Of a stretch of DNA of 64,000 bases, positions 26,332 through 33,336 are shown piece after piece. Position 1 is the stretch's first letter. Every line of letters starts with the position of its first letter. The position numbers and the translations under genes were made by a program. The notes below the pieces were generated by a model. The model ran no database searches. It saw only the letters and a list, made by a program, of their open reading frames with translations, and had not been told where the DNA came from. Source of the DNA: Streptomyces sp. NBC_00239 (lineage in GTDB: Bacteria; Actinomycetota; Actinomycetes; Streptomycetales; Streptomycetaceae); the NCBI RefSeq assembly GCF_036194065.1, contig NZ_CP108095.1, forward strand, positions 7,068,001 through 7,132,000, written 5' to 3'.

Positions 26332-26953
26332 AAGACTCTCTTCGGGCGACCGACGGCCAGTTGCTGAATTCCGTCAATGCGGGTGGACCGGCGGCCGTCG
26401 GTACCGGGGGTAACTTCCCGGGTGGCCGCCGGGGGCGGAGATGTCGTCGTGCGCCCATCCGCCGCTCCGCAAGCGCGATGATCGTATCACCGGGCATGTG
26501 CAGGTGACCGACCGTCAACAGGGGGTTCGACGGTGGGCATTGGCCTGATTCGGTCGACTTCACGAGAAGTTAATGCAGTACGGGGAGCCGCTCGCGGCCG
26601 AGTTGAGTCGCGCGGCGGCGAACTGTCCGATTAGGACCGTCAATTGGCATTCGCGACTTGCTCTCCTCTGGCTGGATGCCCGGTCTTCGATAGCTGTCCG
26701 GGTGCTCTTGTCCGGGCGTTCGGGGACGGTGGGCACCGTCGTGCACCGGCGGCCGGAGGGCGCGCGCGGTGCCGGGACTTCACCGGGATGCGATGAATGG
26801 CTTGGAATTGCTCTCCACCGGCGGCGGCCCGGCCCGCGGCGGCCCGGGCGGCGGCGGGGGCGGCCGTCCGGCCCGGATAATGACCCTTCCCGGGCTGCCC
26901 GCCGCGCGTGCGCGGCGGCGGCCGACCGAACGACCGGAAGAGACGAAGGAACG
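26332..26953. other. Long intergenic region upstream of the conservon
   Basis: These 622 bases separate the divergent cvnA and the 26,954 gene. Short open frames on both strands lack streptomycete codon bias or a ribosome site. The middle (about 26,470-26,720) is less GC-rich than surrounding genes and probably holds both promoters. I could not fix a convincing -35/-10 pair or hairpin. Confidence 0.5.
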
Positions 26954-27355
26954 ATGAGGTTCACAGAGGGTCGGCGGGTGAAGCTGGTGGCGGACCTCAG
27001 GCTGGCCGGCGAGGCCACCCTGGCCGTCGACGCGCCCGACTCCCCGGCGGCGGGCGCCTCCGCCGGGTTCCTGGCCCTGGCGTCGGGCACCGAGGGGACC
27101 GTCGAGCGGGTCGATGCCCACGAGCGGGAGCAGAGCCACGGAGCCCGCGAGTACGAACGGCTCACCTCCCTCCTCGGCGACTTCGGCCACCAGATGCCCC
27201 CGGCCAGCCGGCAGCAGCTGGAAGACCGGATCGGCGAGTTGGAAGCGGAGTGGCGCGCCTTTCAGGAGCGGAAGGACCGGGTGACGGTCCGCGTCCGCTT
27301 CGACAACGGGTTCGTCCTCGACGGCGCGGACCAGGAGGCCTTCGCCGCCGTCTGA
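26954..27355 (+). CDS. Hypothetical 133-residue protein
   Basis: ATG 26954 follows GACGAAGGA. The protein opens with FTEGRRVKLVADLRL, has a central stretch of charged helix (REQSHGAREYERLTSLLGDF, then a coiled segment LEDRIGELEAEWRAFQERKD), and ends with VRVRFDNGFVLDGADQEAF. Two short beta-rich ends around a helical hairpin resemble small SH3-like or KOW-like folds, but I do not recognise the family. No signal peptide. It is convergent with the following MFS gene, whose stop lies 8 bases away. Confidence 0.7.
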   Translation: MRFTEGRRVKLVADLRLAGEATLAVDAPDSPAAGASAGFLALASGTEGTVERVDAHEREQSHGAREYERLTSLLGDFGHQMPPASRQQLEDRIGELEAEWRAFQERKDRVTVRVRFDNGFVLDGADQEAFAAV

Positions 27356-27363
27356 CGGCCGGG

Positions 27364-28596
27364 CTACCGCCGCGCGTGGGCGGTCGGTCCCGCCGCCCCT
27401 GTCGCCCCCGCCGCCCCGGCCGCCCGGGCCCGGGCCCGGCGCGCAGGGCCGATGAGCGGTTCGACGACGAGGAGTTGCGCGGCCGCCAGCGCCAGGCAGA
27501 GGACCGCGGTGCCGGCCCACAGCGTGGTGGCGCCGAGGTGTTCGAGCGCCTGCGTGGCCGTGACGGGGGCGGTGACCGTGGCGATGCCCCAGCTGATGCC
27601 GTAGGCGGCGAGGTAGCGGTCCGCGCCGCCCGGCGGGGCGAGGTCGGCCACGATGCCGAGCACCCGGCCCAGGACGAGCACGTCGCCCAGGCTCCACAGG
27701 ACCGTGGCCGCCAGGAACCCGGGGAGCGCGGACGCCGTCGCGTACCCGGCGAGGCCGGCCGCCAGCAGGACGTGGCCGAGCGCGAGGGTCGCGGAGTCGG
27801 GCAGTGAGGCCACGCGGCGCAGGCGCAGCGCCGGCTGGCACGCCACGACGGTCACCGCCGAGGCGGTGAACAGCAGTCCGGCGTCGGCGGGTTCGAGGCC
27901 GCGCCGGGCGAGGGTCAGCGGCAGCCCCATCGTGATCTGTAGCGAGACGACTGCGAAGAGGGTGCCCGAAAGGAACACCGCCCGCAGCGCGCGGTCCCGC
28001 CAGGGGTGGACGGGCCCGGAGCGCCGGCCGGGCCGGGCGGCCGGGTGGCCGGCGTGGTCGGCGGGCAGCGCGATGCGCAGCACCAGCGCGCACAGCAGGC
28101 AGGTGAACGCGTCGGCGACGAACAGCCAGCGCAGGTCCCAGCGCCCCAGGGCCGCGGCCAGCAGGCCCGCCCCGGTGCCGCCCACCGCGAGGGCGGCGTT
28201 CAGCAGGCCGTACGCGCGGACCCGCTCGGCGGGGCCGACCGCGTCGGCGATCAGCGCCTGGCTGGGCGGCTCGTACAGCTCGAAGGCCAGGCCGAGCAGG
28301 ATCGCGAAGAGCGTCACCGCGGCGAGGGATCCGGCGGCGGCGATGCCCAGCTGGGCGAGGGCGCATCCGGTGAGGCCGAACACGATCGTGCGGCGCCGCC
28401 CGAGGCGGGTCGCGAGCCTGCCTCCGGCCAGCCGGGACGGGATCGTCGCCAGTCCGAAGGCCGCCGAGACCAGGCCCGCCGTGGTGGCGCCCGCGCCGAA
28501 GTCGGCGCTGATCAGGACGGTCAGGAAGGGCAGGGAGAAGGCGCCGAGGCGGTTGATCGCGCGTGCCGCCACCAGCAGCCATACGGTCCGGGGCAT
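27364..28596 (-). CDS. MFS efflux transporter
   Basis: A 410-residue major facilitator with twelve predicted membrane segments. It has the motif A-like loop GGRLATRLGRRRTIVFG and family stretches LAFELYEPPSQALIADAV and RVRAYGLLNAALAVGG. ATG 28596 follows GTGAAGGGTGG. It diverges from a CGNR zinc-finger gene, the two sharing an 86-base region with a perfect inverted repeat, so the CGNR protein probably regulates it. Substrate unknown. Confidence 0.85.
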   Translation of the reverse strand: MPRTVWLLVAARAINRLGAFSLPFLTVLISADFGAGATTAGLVSAAFGLATIPSRLAGGRLATRLGRRRTIVFGLTGCALAQLGIAAAGSLAAVTLFAILLGLAFELYEPPSQALIADAVGPAERVRAYGLLNAALAVGGTGAGLLAAALGRWDLRWLFVADAFTCLLCALVLRIALPADHAGHPAARPGRRSGPVHPWRDRALRAVFLSGTLFAVVSLQITMGLPLTLARRGLEPADAGLLFTASAVTVVACQPALRLRRVASLPDSATLALGHVLLAAGLAGYATASALPGFLAATVLWSLGDVLVLGRVLGIVADLAPPGGADRYLAAYGISWGIATVTAPVTATQALEHLGATTLWAGTAVLCLALAAAQLLVVEPLIGPARRARARAAGAAGATGAAGPTAHARR

Positions 28597-28608
28597 GCGA
28601 CCACCCTT

Positions 28609-28694
28609 CACGTGACTGTCGTATCGAGTATCGTCAGTGACGAACGCTAGCCATCGAAGGAGTGACTGGTCAAGTGATGTTCGACAGTCACGTG
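28609..28694. promoter_or_regulatory. Divergent control region with 13-bp inverted repeat
   Basis: CACGTGACTGTCG (28609-28621) and its exact reverse complement (28682-28694) flank 60 bases between the MFS and CGNR start codons. A shorter palindrome, TCGTCAGTGACGA, lies between them (28631-28643). The right arm lies within the first codons of the CGNR gene. The layout suits cooperative or looping repression. Confidence 0.6.
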
Positions 28695-29309
28695 GCGGTA
28701 CTGCTGGACCACGCCGTATCGCTCGTGAACACGCTGACCGACGGAGAGGCGCGCGGCCGCCCGTACGCCGCACCCCGCGGAGCCGGGCTGCCGGACGCGG
28801 TCGCCGCCGCCGTGTCGGACGTCGCGGGCTCCCTCCCGCGCGTCGTCGACGCCGCCCAGGCGGACTACCTGGTGGCGACGGCGCGGGGCATGCGCGAGGT
28901 CTTCGAGGCCATGCACGACGGCCGGCCGGACGAGGCGGCCGGCACCGTGAACCGCCTGCTGCGCGACAGCGGAGCCCGGCCGTGCCTGGACCGGGCCCCG
29001 GGCGGGACCGAGGGCGCGGGGGAGAGCGTGGCCGCGGGGGAGGACGGTAGCGGCGGGCCGCGATGGCGGCTGCACTTCCACGGGGCCGACGACTCCTTCG
29101 CCGTGGGCCACACCGCGAGCTGCGCCACGGCGCTGGCCCTCGCCGTGGGCGGCAGTCTGGCGGGCCGGCTGGGCGTCTGCAGGGCGGACCGCTGCGACCG
29201 CGTCTATGTCGACGGCTCCCGGAACGCGGCCCGCCAGTTCTGCTCCACGGCCTGCCAGAACCGCACCAAGGCCGCGGCCTTCCGTGCCCGCAAGGGCGCC
29301 GCCGGCTGA
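28674..29309 (+). CDS. CGNR zinc-finger (ABATE-type) regulator
   Basis: A 211-residue protein. The N-terminal ABATE-like helical domain (VAVLLDHAVSLVNTLTDGEA) is followed by a C-terminal CGNR zinc finger: GVCRADRCDRVYVDGSRNAA, then QFCSTACQNRTKAAAFRARK, giving Cys-x4-Cys and Cys-x3-Cys ligands. CGNR proteins are probable stress-linked transcription factors. Start could be GTG 28662, GTG 28674 or ATG 28677; 28674 is chosen for its 10-base distance from AAGGAG. Divergent from the MFS gene, its likely target. Confidence 0.85.
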   Translation: MMFDSHVAVLLDHAVSLVNTLTDGEARGRPYAAPRGAGLPDAVAAAVSDVAGSLPRVVDAAQADYLVATARGMREVFEAMHDGRPDEAAGTVNRLLRDSGARPCLDRAPGGTEGAGESVAAGEDGSGGPRWRLHFHGADDSFAVGHTASCATALALAVGGSLAGRLGVCRADRCDRVYVDGSRNAARQFCSTACQNRTKAAAFRARKGAAG

Positions 29310-29400
29310 CGGCGGACGGGGGCTGCCGGCGGCGCGGCGGCGGGCCGTCCGGCGGCCCGGGGCCGGCCGGACGGAGCCTGCGGGCGGGGCCGCGCCGCGG

Positions 29401-29787
29401 TCAGGGGCGGTGGCGCAGCGGGTGGTCCGCGGGCACCTCCACGACGGCGATGCGTACGCCGTCGGGGTCGGCGATCCACATCTCGATCAGCCCCCAGGGC
29501 TCGCGCAGCGGCGGCCGCAGGACCTCGGCACCCCCCTCGCGCAGTTCCTCGTACGCGGCCTGCGCGTCCGCGACCTGGAGCCACAGCTCCAGCCCGGGCG
29601 CGGGCGGCGCCCCGGCGCGCCCGGACACCTCCAGGAACCCGCCGCCGAGGAAGTACACCGTGCCGCGCTCCGGGCCGGTGCCGAACTCGCGGTAGACGGC
29701 GAGCCCCAGGGTCTCGCCGTAGAAGACGCGCGAGCGCTCGGGGTCCGTGGGGTGCAGCAGAACCCTGCTGCCCAGTACATGCACCAT
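29401..29787 (-). CDS. VOC-family protein
   Basis: A 128-residue single-module VOC protein: LLHPTDPERSRVFYGETLGL in the first half and WIADPDGVRIAVVEVP in the second, with the metal-ligand Glu conserved. ATG 29787 is chosen over upstream in-frame starts because the fold begins here and GTGGGGG precedes it. No operon partner; function not inferable beyond the fold. Confidence 0.8.
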   Translation of the reverse strand: MVHVLGSRVLLHPTDPERSRVFYGETLGLAVYREFGTGPERGTVYFLGGGFLEVSGRAGAPPAPGLELWLQVADAQAAYEELREGGAEVLRPPLREPWGLIEMWIADPDGVRIAVVEVPADHPLRHRP

Positions 29788-29922
29788 GCCCCCACTGTGA
29801 CCCATCCGGCCCCTCGCCGGGCCGCCTTCCCGCAACGTCTACGGCGCCGCCACCGGGGCAGGAGCGCGGTGCGGGGCACCACCGACCCCGGGCTGCCCGC
29901 GCGATCCGGCCGAGGAGTCACC

Positions 29923-30246
29923 ATGCCCAGAGGATCCAGCCCCAAGCGGGAACGCCAGTACGAGCACATCAAGGAGAGCGCCGAGGAGCGGGGCGAGAGC
30001 CCCGAGCGGGCCAAGGAGATCGCGGCCCGCACCGTCAACAAGGAACGGGCCCGCGCGGGCGAGTCGAAGACCGCGAGCCGCTCCTCCCTGGAGGACATCT
30101 CCTCCGGCCGGCGCGGCGGCCTGCGCTCCCACACCGGCGCCCAGGGCCCGACGAAGGAGCAGCTCTACAACGAGGCCAGGCAGCGCAACATCACGGGCCG
30201 CTCGCAGATGGACAAGGCGGAACTCAAGCGCGCCCTCGGCCGCTGA
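29923..30246 (+). CDS. Small basic protein with Rho-N-like C terminus
   Basis: A 107-residue, highly charged soluble protein. The first half (MPRGSSPKRERQYEHIKESA, then ERAKEIAARTVNKERARAGE) is helical and recurs in many streptomycete proteins annotated as plasmid stabilisation proteins. The end, TKEQLYNEARQRNITGRSQM plus DKAELKRALGR, matches the Rho N-terminal SAP-like helix-hairpin that binds nucleic acid. RBS CGAGGAG precedes ATG 29923. Likely a nucleic-acid-binding stress protein; no partner gene supports a plasmid function. Confidence 0.75.
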   Translation: MPRGSSPKRERQYEHIKESAEERGESPERAKEIAARTVNKERARAGESKTASRSSLEDISSGRRGGLRSHTGAQGPTKEQLYNEARQRNITGRSQMDKAELKRALGR

Positions 30247-30306
30247 CGGCGCCCTCGGCCACGAGATGCCGCCCCGGGTGGATCGGGCCGCGAGGCGGCG
30301 GTGGCG

Positions 30307-30332
30307 GGATTGGCAGCCGCCCGCCCGGGTAG
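30307..30332 (+). promoter_or_regulatory. Possible SigB-type promoter of the STAS gene
   Basis: GGAT, 16 bases, then GGGTAG resembles the streptomycete SigB consensus GNNT-N14-16-GGGTAC/T except for the last base. It stands 60 bases before the STAS ATG. Weak alone, but the sigma gene of this cassette has a full match. Confidence 0.3.
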
Positions 30333-30391
30333 GGGCCGTGCAGAGTCACACCGACAGCCAGAGCCACAGCCAGAGCCGGGAAGGGGATCCC

Positions 30392-30763
30392 ATGGCTTCG
30401 ACAGCGGAGGGCGACCGGTTCACCGTCGAGGTGCGCCTCCTGCCGGGGGTCGCCGTCCTCAAGCTCGCCGGAGAGCTCGACAACGACACGGCCGAGCCGC
30501 TGGCCGCGGCGCTCCGAGGGCTCCTGGGCACCGCCGACCGCGTCCTGGTGGACTTCTCCGAAGTGGGATTCTGCGATTCGACCGGACTGAACGTCCTGCT
30601 GCGCGCACGCCTCTCGGCCGAGCGCGCGGAGACGGCCATCGAGCTCGTGGGACTTCGCGGGCCGGTCCGGCGGATGTTCCGCATCACCGGCGCGGACGAG
30701 GTCTTTCCCGTGTACGCGGACGTCGCGGAGGCGCTGGCGGTCCCACCGCAGCACCCCCAGTAG
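30392..30763 (+). CDS. STAS-domain anti-anti-sigma factor (RsbV-like)
   Basis: A 123-residue STAS protein. The phosphorylatable Ser lies in VGFCDSTGLNVLLRAR, as in RsbV/SpoIIAA. In the partner-switch scheme the unphosphorylated form captures the anti-sigma kinase and frees a SigB-type sigma factor. ATG 30392 follows GGGAAGGGGAT. The RsbW-like ATPase gene starts 26 bases downstream on the same strand. Confidence 0.9.
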   Translation: MASTAEGDRFTVEVRLLPGVAVLKLAGELDNDTAEPLAAALRGLLGTADRVLVDFSEVGFCDSTGLNVLLRARLSAERAETAIELVGLRGPVRRMFRITGADEVFPVYADVAEALAVPPQHPQ

Positions 30764-30789
30764 GCGCGCAGCACGAGCGGAGGCGTGAG

Positions 30790-31230
30790 ATGAGCGAGGG
30801 CCGCCCACCGGACGGCAGCCGGGTGTTCGTCCTCGGCGCAGGGGACGAGAACGTCGTCACCCAGTGCCGGGACTTCACCCGGCGGGCCCTGACCGACTGG
30901 CAGTGGCTGCCCGCGGCCGGGCCCGACGCCGAGGCGGACGCCGAGGACGTCCTGCTCCTGGTGTCCGAGCTGGTGGCCAATGCGCGCCTGCACGGCGGCG
31001 GCCCGAGTTCGCTGGTGCTCCGGCGCACCGCGGGCGGACTGCGCATCGAGGTGACCGACCGGAGCCCGGCCCTGCCGGTGCTCCGGCGCCCCGCGCACCC
31101 CGCCCGGCCCGGCGGGCACGGCCTGCTGATCGTGGACCGGCTGGCGCGGCGCTGGGGTGCGGAGCCGCTGGACGGCGGCAAGTGCGTCTGGCTGGAGGTC
31201 ACGGCACACCAGGCGTACGACCCGTCGTAG
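30790..31230 (+). CDS. RsbW-like anti-sigma ATPase / serine kinase
   Basis: A 146-residue HATPase_c protein: N-box LLLVSELVANARLHGGGPSS (Asn present), D-box-like VTDRSPALPVLRRP, and G-box PGGHGLLIVDRLARRWG. Predicted to bind the SigB-type sigma factor encoded on the other strand and to phosphorylate the STAS protein. The D-box lacks the usual DxGxG glycines, as often in actinobacterial regulatory HATPases. Translation is close behind the STAS gene, so the two form an operon. Confidence 0.88.
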   Translation: MSEGRPPDGSRVFVLGAGDENVVTQCRDFTRRALTDWQWLPAAGPDAEADAEDVLLLVSELVANARLHGGGPSSLVLRRTAGGLRIEVTDRSPALPVLRRPAHPARPGGHGLLIVDRLARRWGAEPLDGGKCVWLEVTAHQAYDPS

Positions 31231-31254
31231 CGGGCGGTGACCGACCCTGCGGAC

Positions 31255-31302
31255 ATGCGGACCGGCGGACATGCGGACCGGCGGACATGCGGACCGGCGG
31301 AC
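31255..31302. repeat. Three tandem 16-bp repeats
   Basis: ATGCGGACCGGCGGAC occurs three times without change (31255, 31271, 31287). The third copy forms the base of the adjoining 24-bp hairpin, so the repeat may be a duplication of one terminator arm. Confidence 0.85.
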
Positions 31303-31338
31303 GGGGGCGAGCGCCTCGCCCCCGTCCGCCGGTCCGCA
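31288..31338. terminator. Perfect 24-bp hairpin between convergent sigma and anti-sigma genes
   Basis: 31288-31311 pairs exactly with 31315-31338 around a three-base loop. It lies between the RsbW-like gene (plus, ends 31230) and the sigma gene (minus, ends 31357), so it probably ends transcription from both sides. There is no T run. Confidence 0.85.
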
Positions 31339-31356
31339 GGGTGTGGCGGCCGCGCC

Positions 31357-32250
31357 TCAGTCGGCCGGTTCGCCGTCGGCCTCGGCCGGCTCCGGCGGGT
31401 CGTCCGTCAGCAGTCCGGCCCGCAGCTTCGCCATGATCCGGCCCAGCAGCCGGGAGACCTGCATCTGGGAGACGCCGAGCCGTTCGCCGATCTCGGCCTG
31501 GGTCAGGTCCTCGCCGAAGCGCAGCGACAGGACCAGCCGGTCCCGTTCGCCGAGGCCGTCGACGAGCGGCTTCAGCGACTCCAGGCTTTCGATCAGGTCG
31601 TAGGCGCCCTCTTCGAACCCCAGCGCGGGCATCGACCCGTTCGCCTCGGGCTCGTCCCCGACCGGGGCGTCGAAGGAGCCCGCGCTGTACCCGTTCGCGG
31701 CCCGACGGCCCTCGGCGAGGGCCTCCTCGTCGATGTCGAGGTGCTCCGCGAGCTCCTGGTCGGTGGGCCGCCTGCCCAGCCGCTGCTCCAGCGCGTCGTG
31801 CCCCTTCGCGATGTCGAGCCGCAGCTCCTGGAGGCGCCTGGGGACCTTCACGGCCCACGAGGTGTCCCGGAAGAAGCGTTTCATCTCACCGGTGATCGTC
31901 GGCAGCGCGAACGTGGCGAATTCGACGCCGCGCTCGACGTCGTACCGGTTGATGGCCTTGATCAGGCCGATCGTGCCCACCTGGACGATGTCCTCCACGG
32001 GCTCGCTGCGGTTGCGGAACCGGCGGGCGGCATACTTCACCAGGCTGAGATTGAGCTCGACGAGCGTGTTGCGCACGTACGAGTACTCGGGGCTGCCCTC
32101 GGTGAGCTCGTTCAGGCGGCGGAACAGGACGACGGAGAGGGTCCGGGCGCAGGAGGTGCTGACGCCGAGCGGATCCTCGGGAATGCCGAGGTCGGCTGTC
32201 GTCTGCCCGGTATGGACGGGCTCCGCTGTGGCGCGGGAAAGGGTCGACAT
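31357..32250 (-). CDS. SigB/SigF-family stress sigma factor
   Basis: A 297-residue RNA polymerase sigma factor of the SigB/SigF/SigG group. Region 2 spans VRNTLVELNLSLVKYAARRF to VEFATFALPTITGEMKRFFR. Region 3 includes VKVPRRLQELRLDIAKGHDA. Region 4 helix-turn-helix is LTQAEIGERLGVSQMQVSRL. No extracytoplasmic features. RBS GGAGGA precedes ATG 32250, and a SigB-type promoter lies upstream, so it may activate itself. The opposing STAS and RsbW-like genes probably control its activity post-translationally. Confidence 0.92.
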   Translation of the reverse strand: MSTLSRATAEPVHTGQTTADLGIPEDPLGVSTSCARTLSVVLFRRLNELTEGSPEYSYVRNTLVELNLSLVKYAARRFRNRSEPVEDIVQVGTIGLIKAINRYDVERGVEFATFALPTITGEMKRFFRDTSWAVKVPRRLQELRLDIAKGHDALEQRLGRRPTDQELAEHLDIDEEALAEGRRAANGYSAGSFDAPVGDEPEANGSMPALGFEEGAYDLIESLESLKPLVDGLGERDRLVLSLRFGEDLTQAEIGERLGVSQMQVSRLLGRIMAKLRAGLLTDDPPEPAEADGEPAD

Positions 32251-32316
32251 GAGAATCCTCCGACGGAGTGGTCCGGCGCCGGGCGGCGCATCGGGACCGT
32301 CGTGGTCTCAGGGGAT

Positions 32317-32342
32317 ATACCCATCAGAGGGTGGTTTGACCC
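32317..32342 (-). promoter_or_regulatory. SigB-type promoter of the sigma gene
   Basis: On the minus strand GGGT (32342-32339), 16 bases, then GGGTAT (32322-32317) fits the streptomycete SigB consensus GNNT-N14-16-GGGTAC/T. Start of transcription would lie about 60 bases before the sigma ATG, consistent with autoactivation. Confidence 0.6.
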
Positions 32343-32499
32343 ATGACGGCGACCTCGCCGCCCCGCAGACGCGACCTCGGCGCCGCCGTGGACGCCATTT
32401 CTCCGGCTCCCCCTGACGCGCTTTCCCCGCCTCCGGTGTCACATGCGCCCCACCGGTGTCAGACGACATGCCCGTCGGTGCCGTCGGCACCCCGCGGTG

Positions 32500-33210
32500 T
32501 CACGCCCCAGGCTCGCCGGCCGCCCGCATGGCCGCGGCCCTCGTCTCGATGGCGGTGATCAGCGCCTCGACCCGGACGTCGAAGATCTGCTCCTCCGTCA
32601 CCTCGGCCAACTCGGAGCTGAGGCGGGTGATGTGGGGGAACTTCTGCGGGTCGACGAGGCGGTACTCGCGGCTCCAGGCGGACTCGTCGGCCTCCCGGAT
32701 CTCCGCGTCGAAGAGCAGGTAGGCGGCCCGCTGGCCCACGAAGGCGAGGAGCGAGTCGCCCACCATCCGGTAGTGGACGGCCGCCTCGGCGCCGTGGAGC
32801 CCCGCCTCGGTGACGGCGCCGAGGATGAGCTCGACGACCCGGAACTCGTTGGGCCGCCGGGTGGTGCGGCTGGTCATGATCGAGCCGACGACCGGGTAGC
32901 GGAGGGCGACTTCCAGCGACCCGGCGGCCAGGGCCCGGATGCGGCCCTTCCAGTCGAGGCCGGCCGGGATGCGGTCGAGGACCTCGCCGAGCGTGCGGTC
33001 CGCCACGGACAGCAGCAGTTCGTCCTTGTCGCGGAAGTGGCGGTAGATCGCGGTCGGGTCGGCCCCGAGCTCCTCGCCCAGGCGTCGGACCGTGAACGCG
33101 TCCTCGCTTCCGCGGGCCGCGATGCGCAGGCTCGCTTCGATGATCGCGTCGGGGGTGAGCTGGCTGCCCGCGCGCTTGGTCCGGGCGGTGGTGGCAGGTG
33201 ACTTCGGCAT
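32500..33210 (-). CDS. TetR-family regulator, divergent from the amidohydrolase operon
   Basis: A 236-residue TetR protein. The DNA-binding domain reads TPDAIIEASLRIAARGSEDA, FTVRRLGEELGADPTAIYRH, FRDKDELL. The ligand domain is long and helical, with HYRMVGDSLLAFVGQRAAYL. It is divergent from the amidohydrolase/ABC operon, with a perfect inverted repeat and a TTGACA box between them, so it is the probable repressor of that operon. It belongs to a different TetR branch from the other three regulators of the island. Confidence 0.88.
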   Translation of the reverse strand: MPKSPATTARTKRAGSQLTPDAIIEASLRIAARGSEDAFTVRRLGEELGADPTAIYRHFRDKDELLLSVADRTLGEVLDRIPAGLDWKGRIRALAAGSLEVALRYPVVGSIMTSRTTRRPNEFRVVELILGAVTEAGLHGAEAAVHYRMVGDSLLAFVGQRAAYLLFDAEIREADESAWSREYRLVDPQKFPHITRLSSELAEVTEEQIFDVRVEALITAIETRAAAMRAAGEPGA

Positions 33211-33243
33211 GGTGCGGCCAGTGTATCGATTTGGAACAAGGCG

Positions 33244-33274
33244 AGCGCAACACCGTTGACAACATTGTTGCGCT
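33244..33274. promoter_or_regulatory. Candidate TetR operator and promoter of the amidohydrolase operon
   Basis: AGCGCAAC (33244-33251) and its exact reverse complement GTTGCGCT (33267-33274) enclose TTGACA (33256-33261), a consensus -35 box. TTCACT at 33279-33284 is a weak -10 at 17-base spacing. A repressor bound to the inverted repeat would cover the -35. Confidence 0.6.
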
Positions 33275-33336
33275 GCCGTTCACTCCTCCTCAACACAAGC
33301 CGAGCGGGTCCGCCCGCCGAGCCGGAGGATGCGTTG

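Noticed and set aside
26332..26953. Short open frames in the gap before the conservon
   Set aside because: No codon bias, ribosome site or recognisable domain on either strand.
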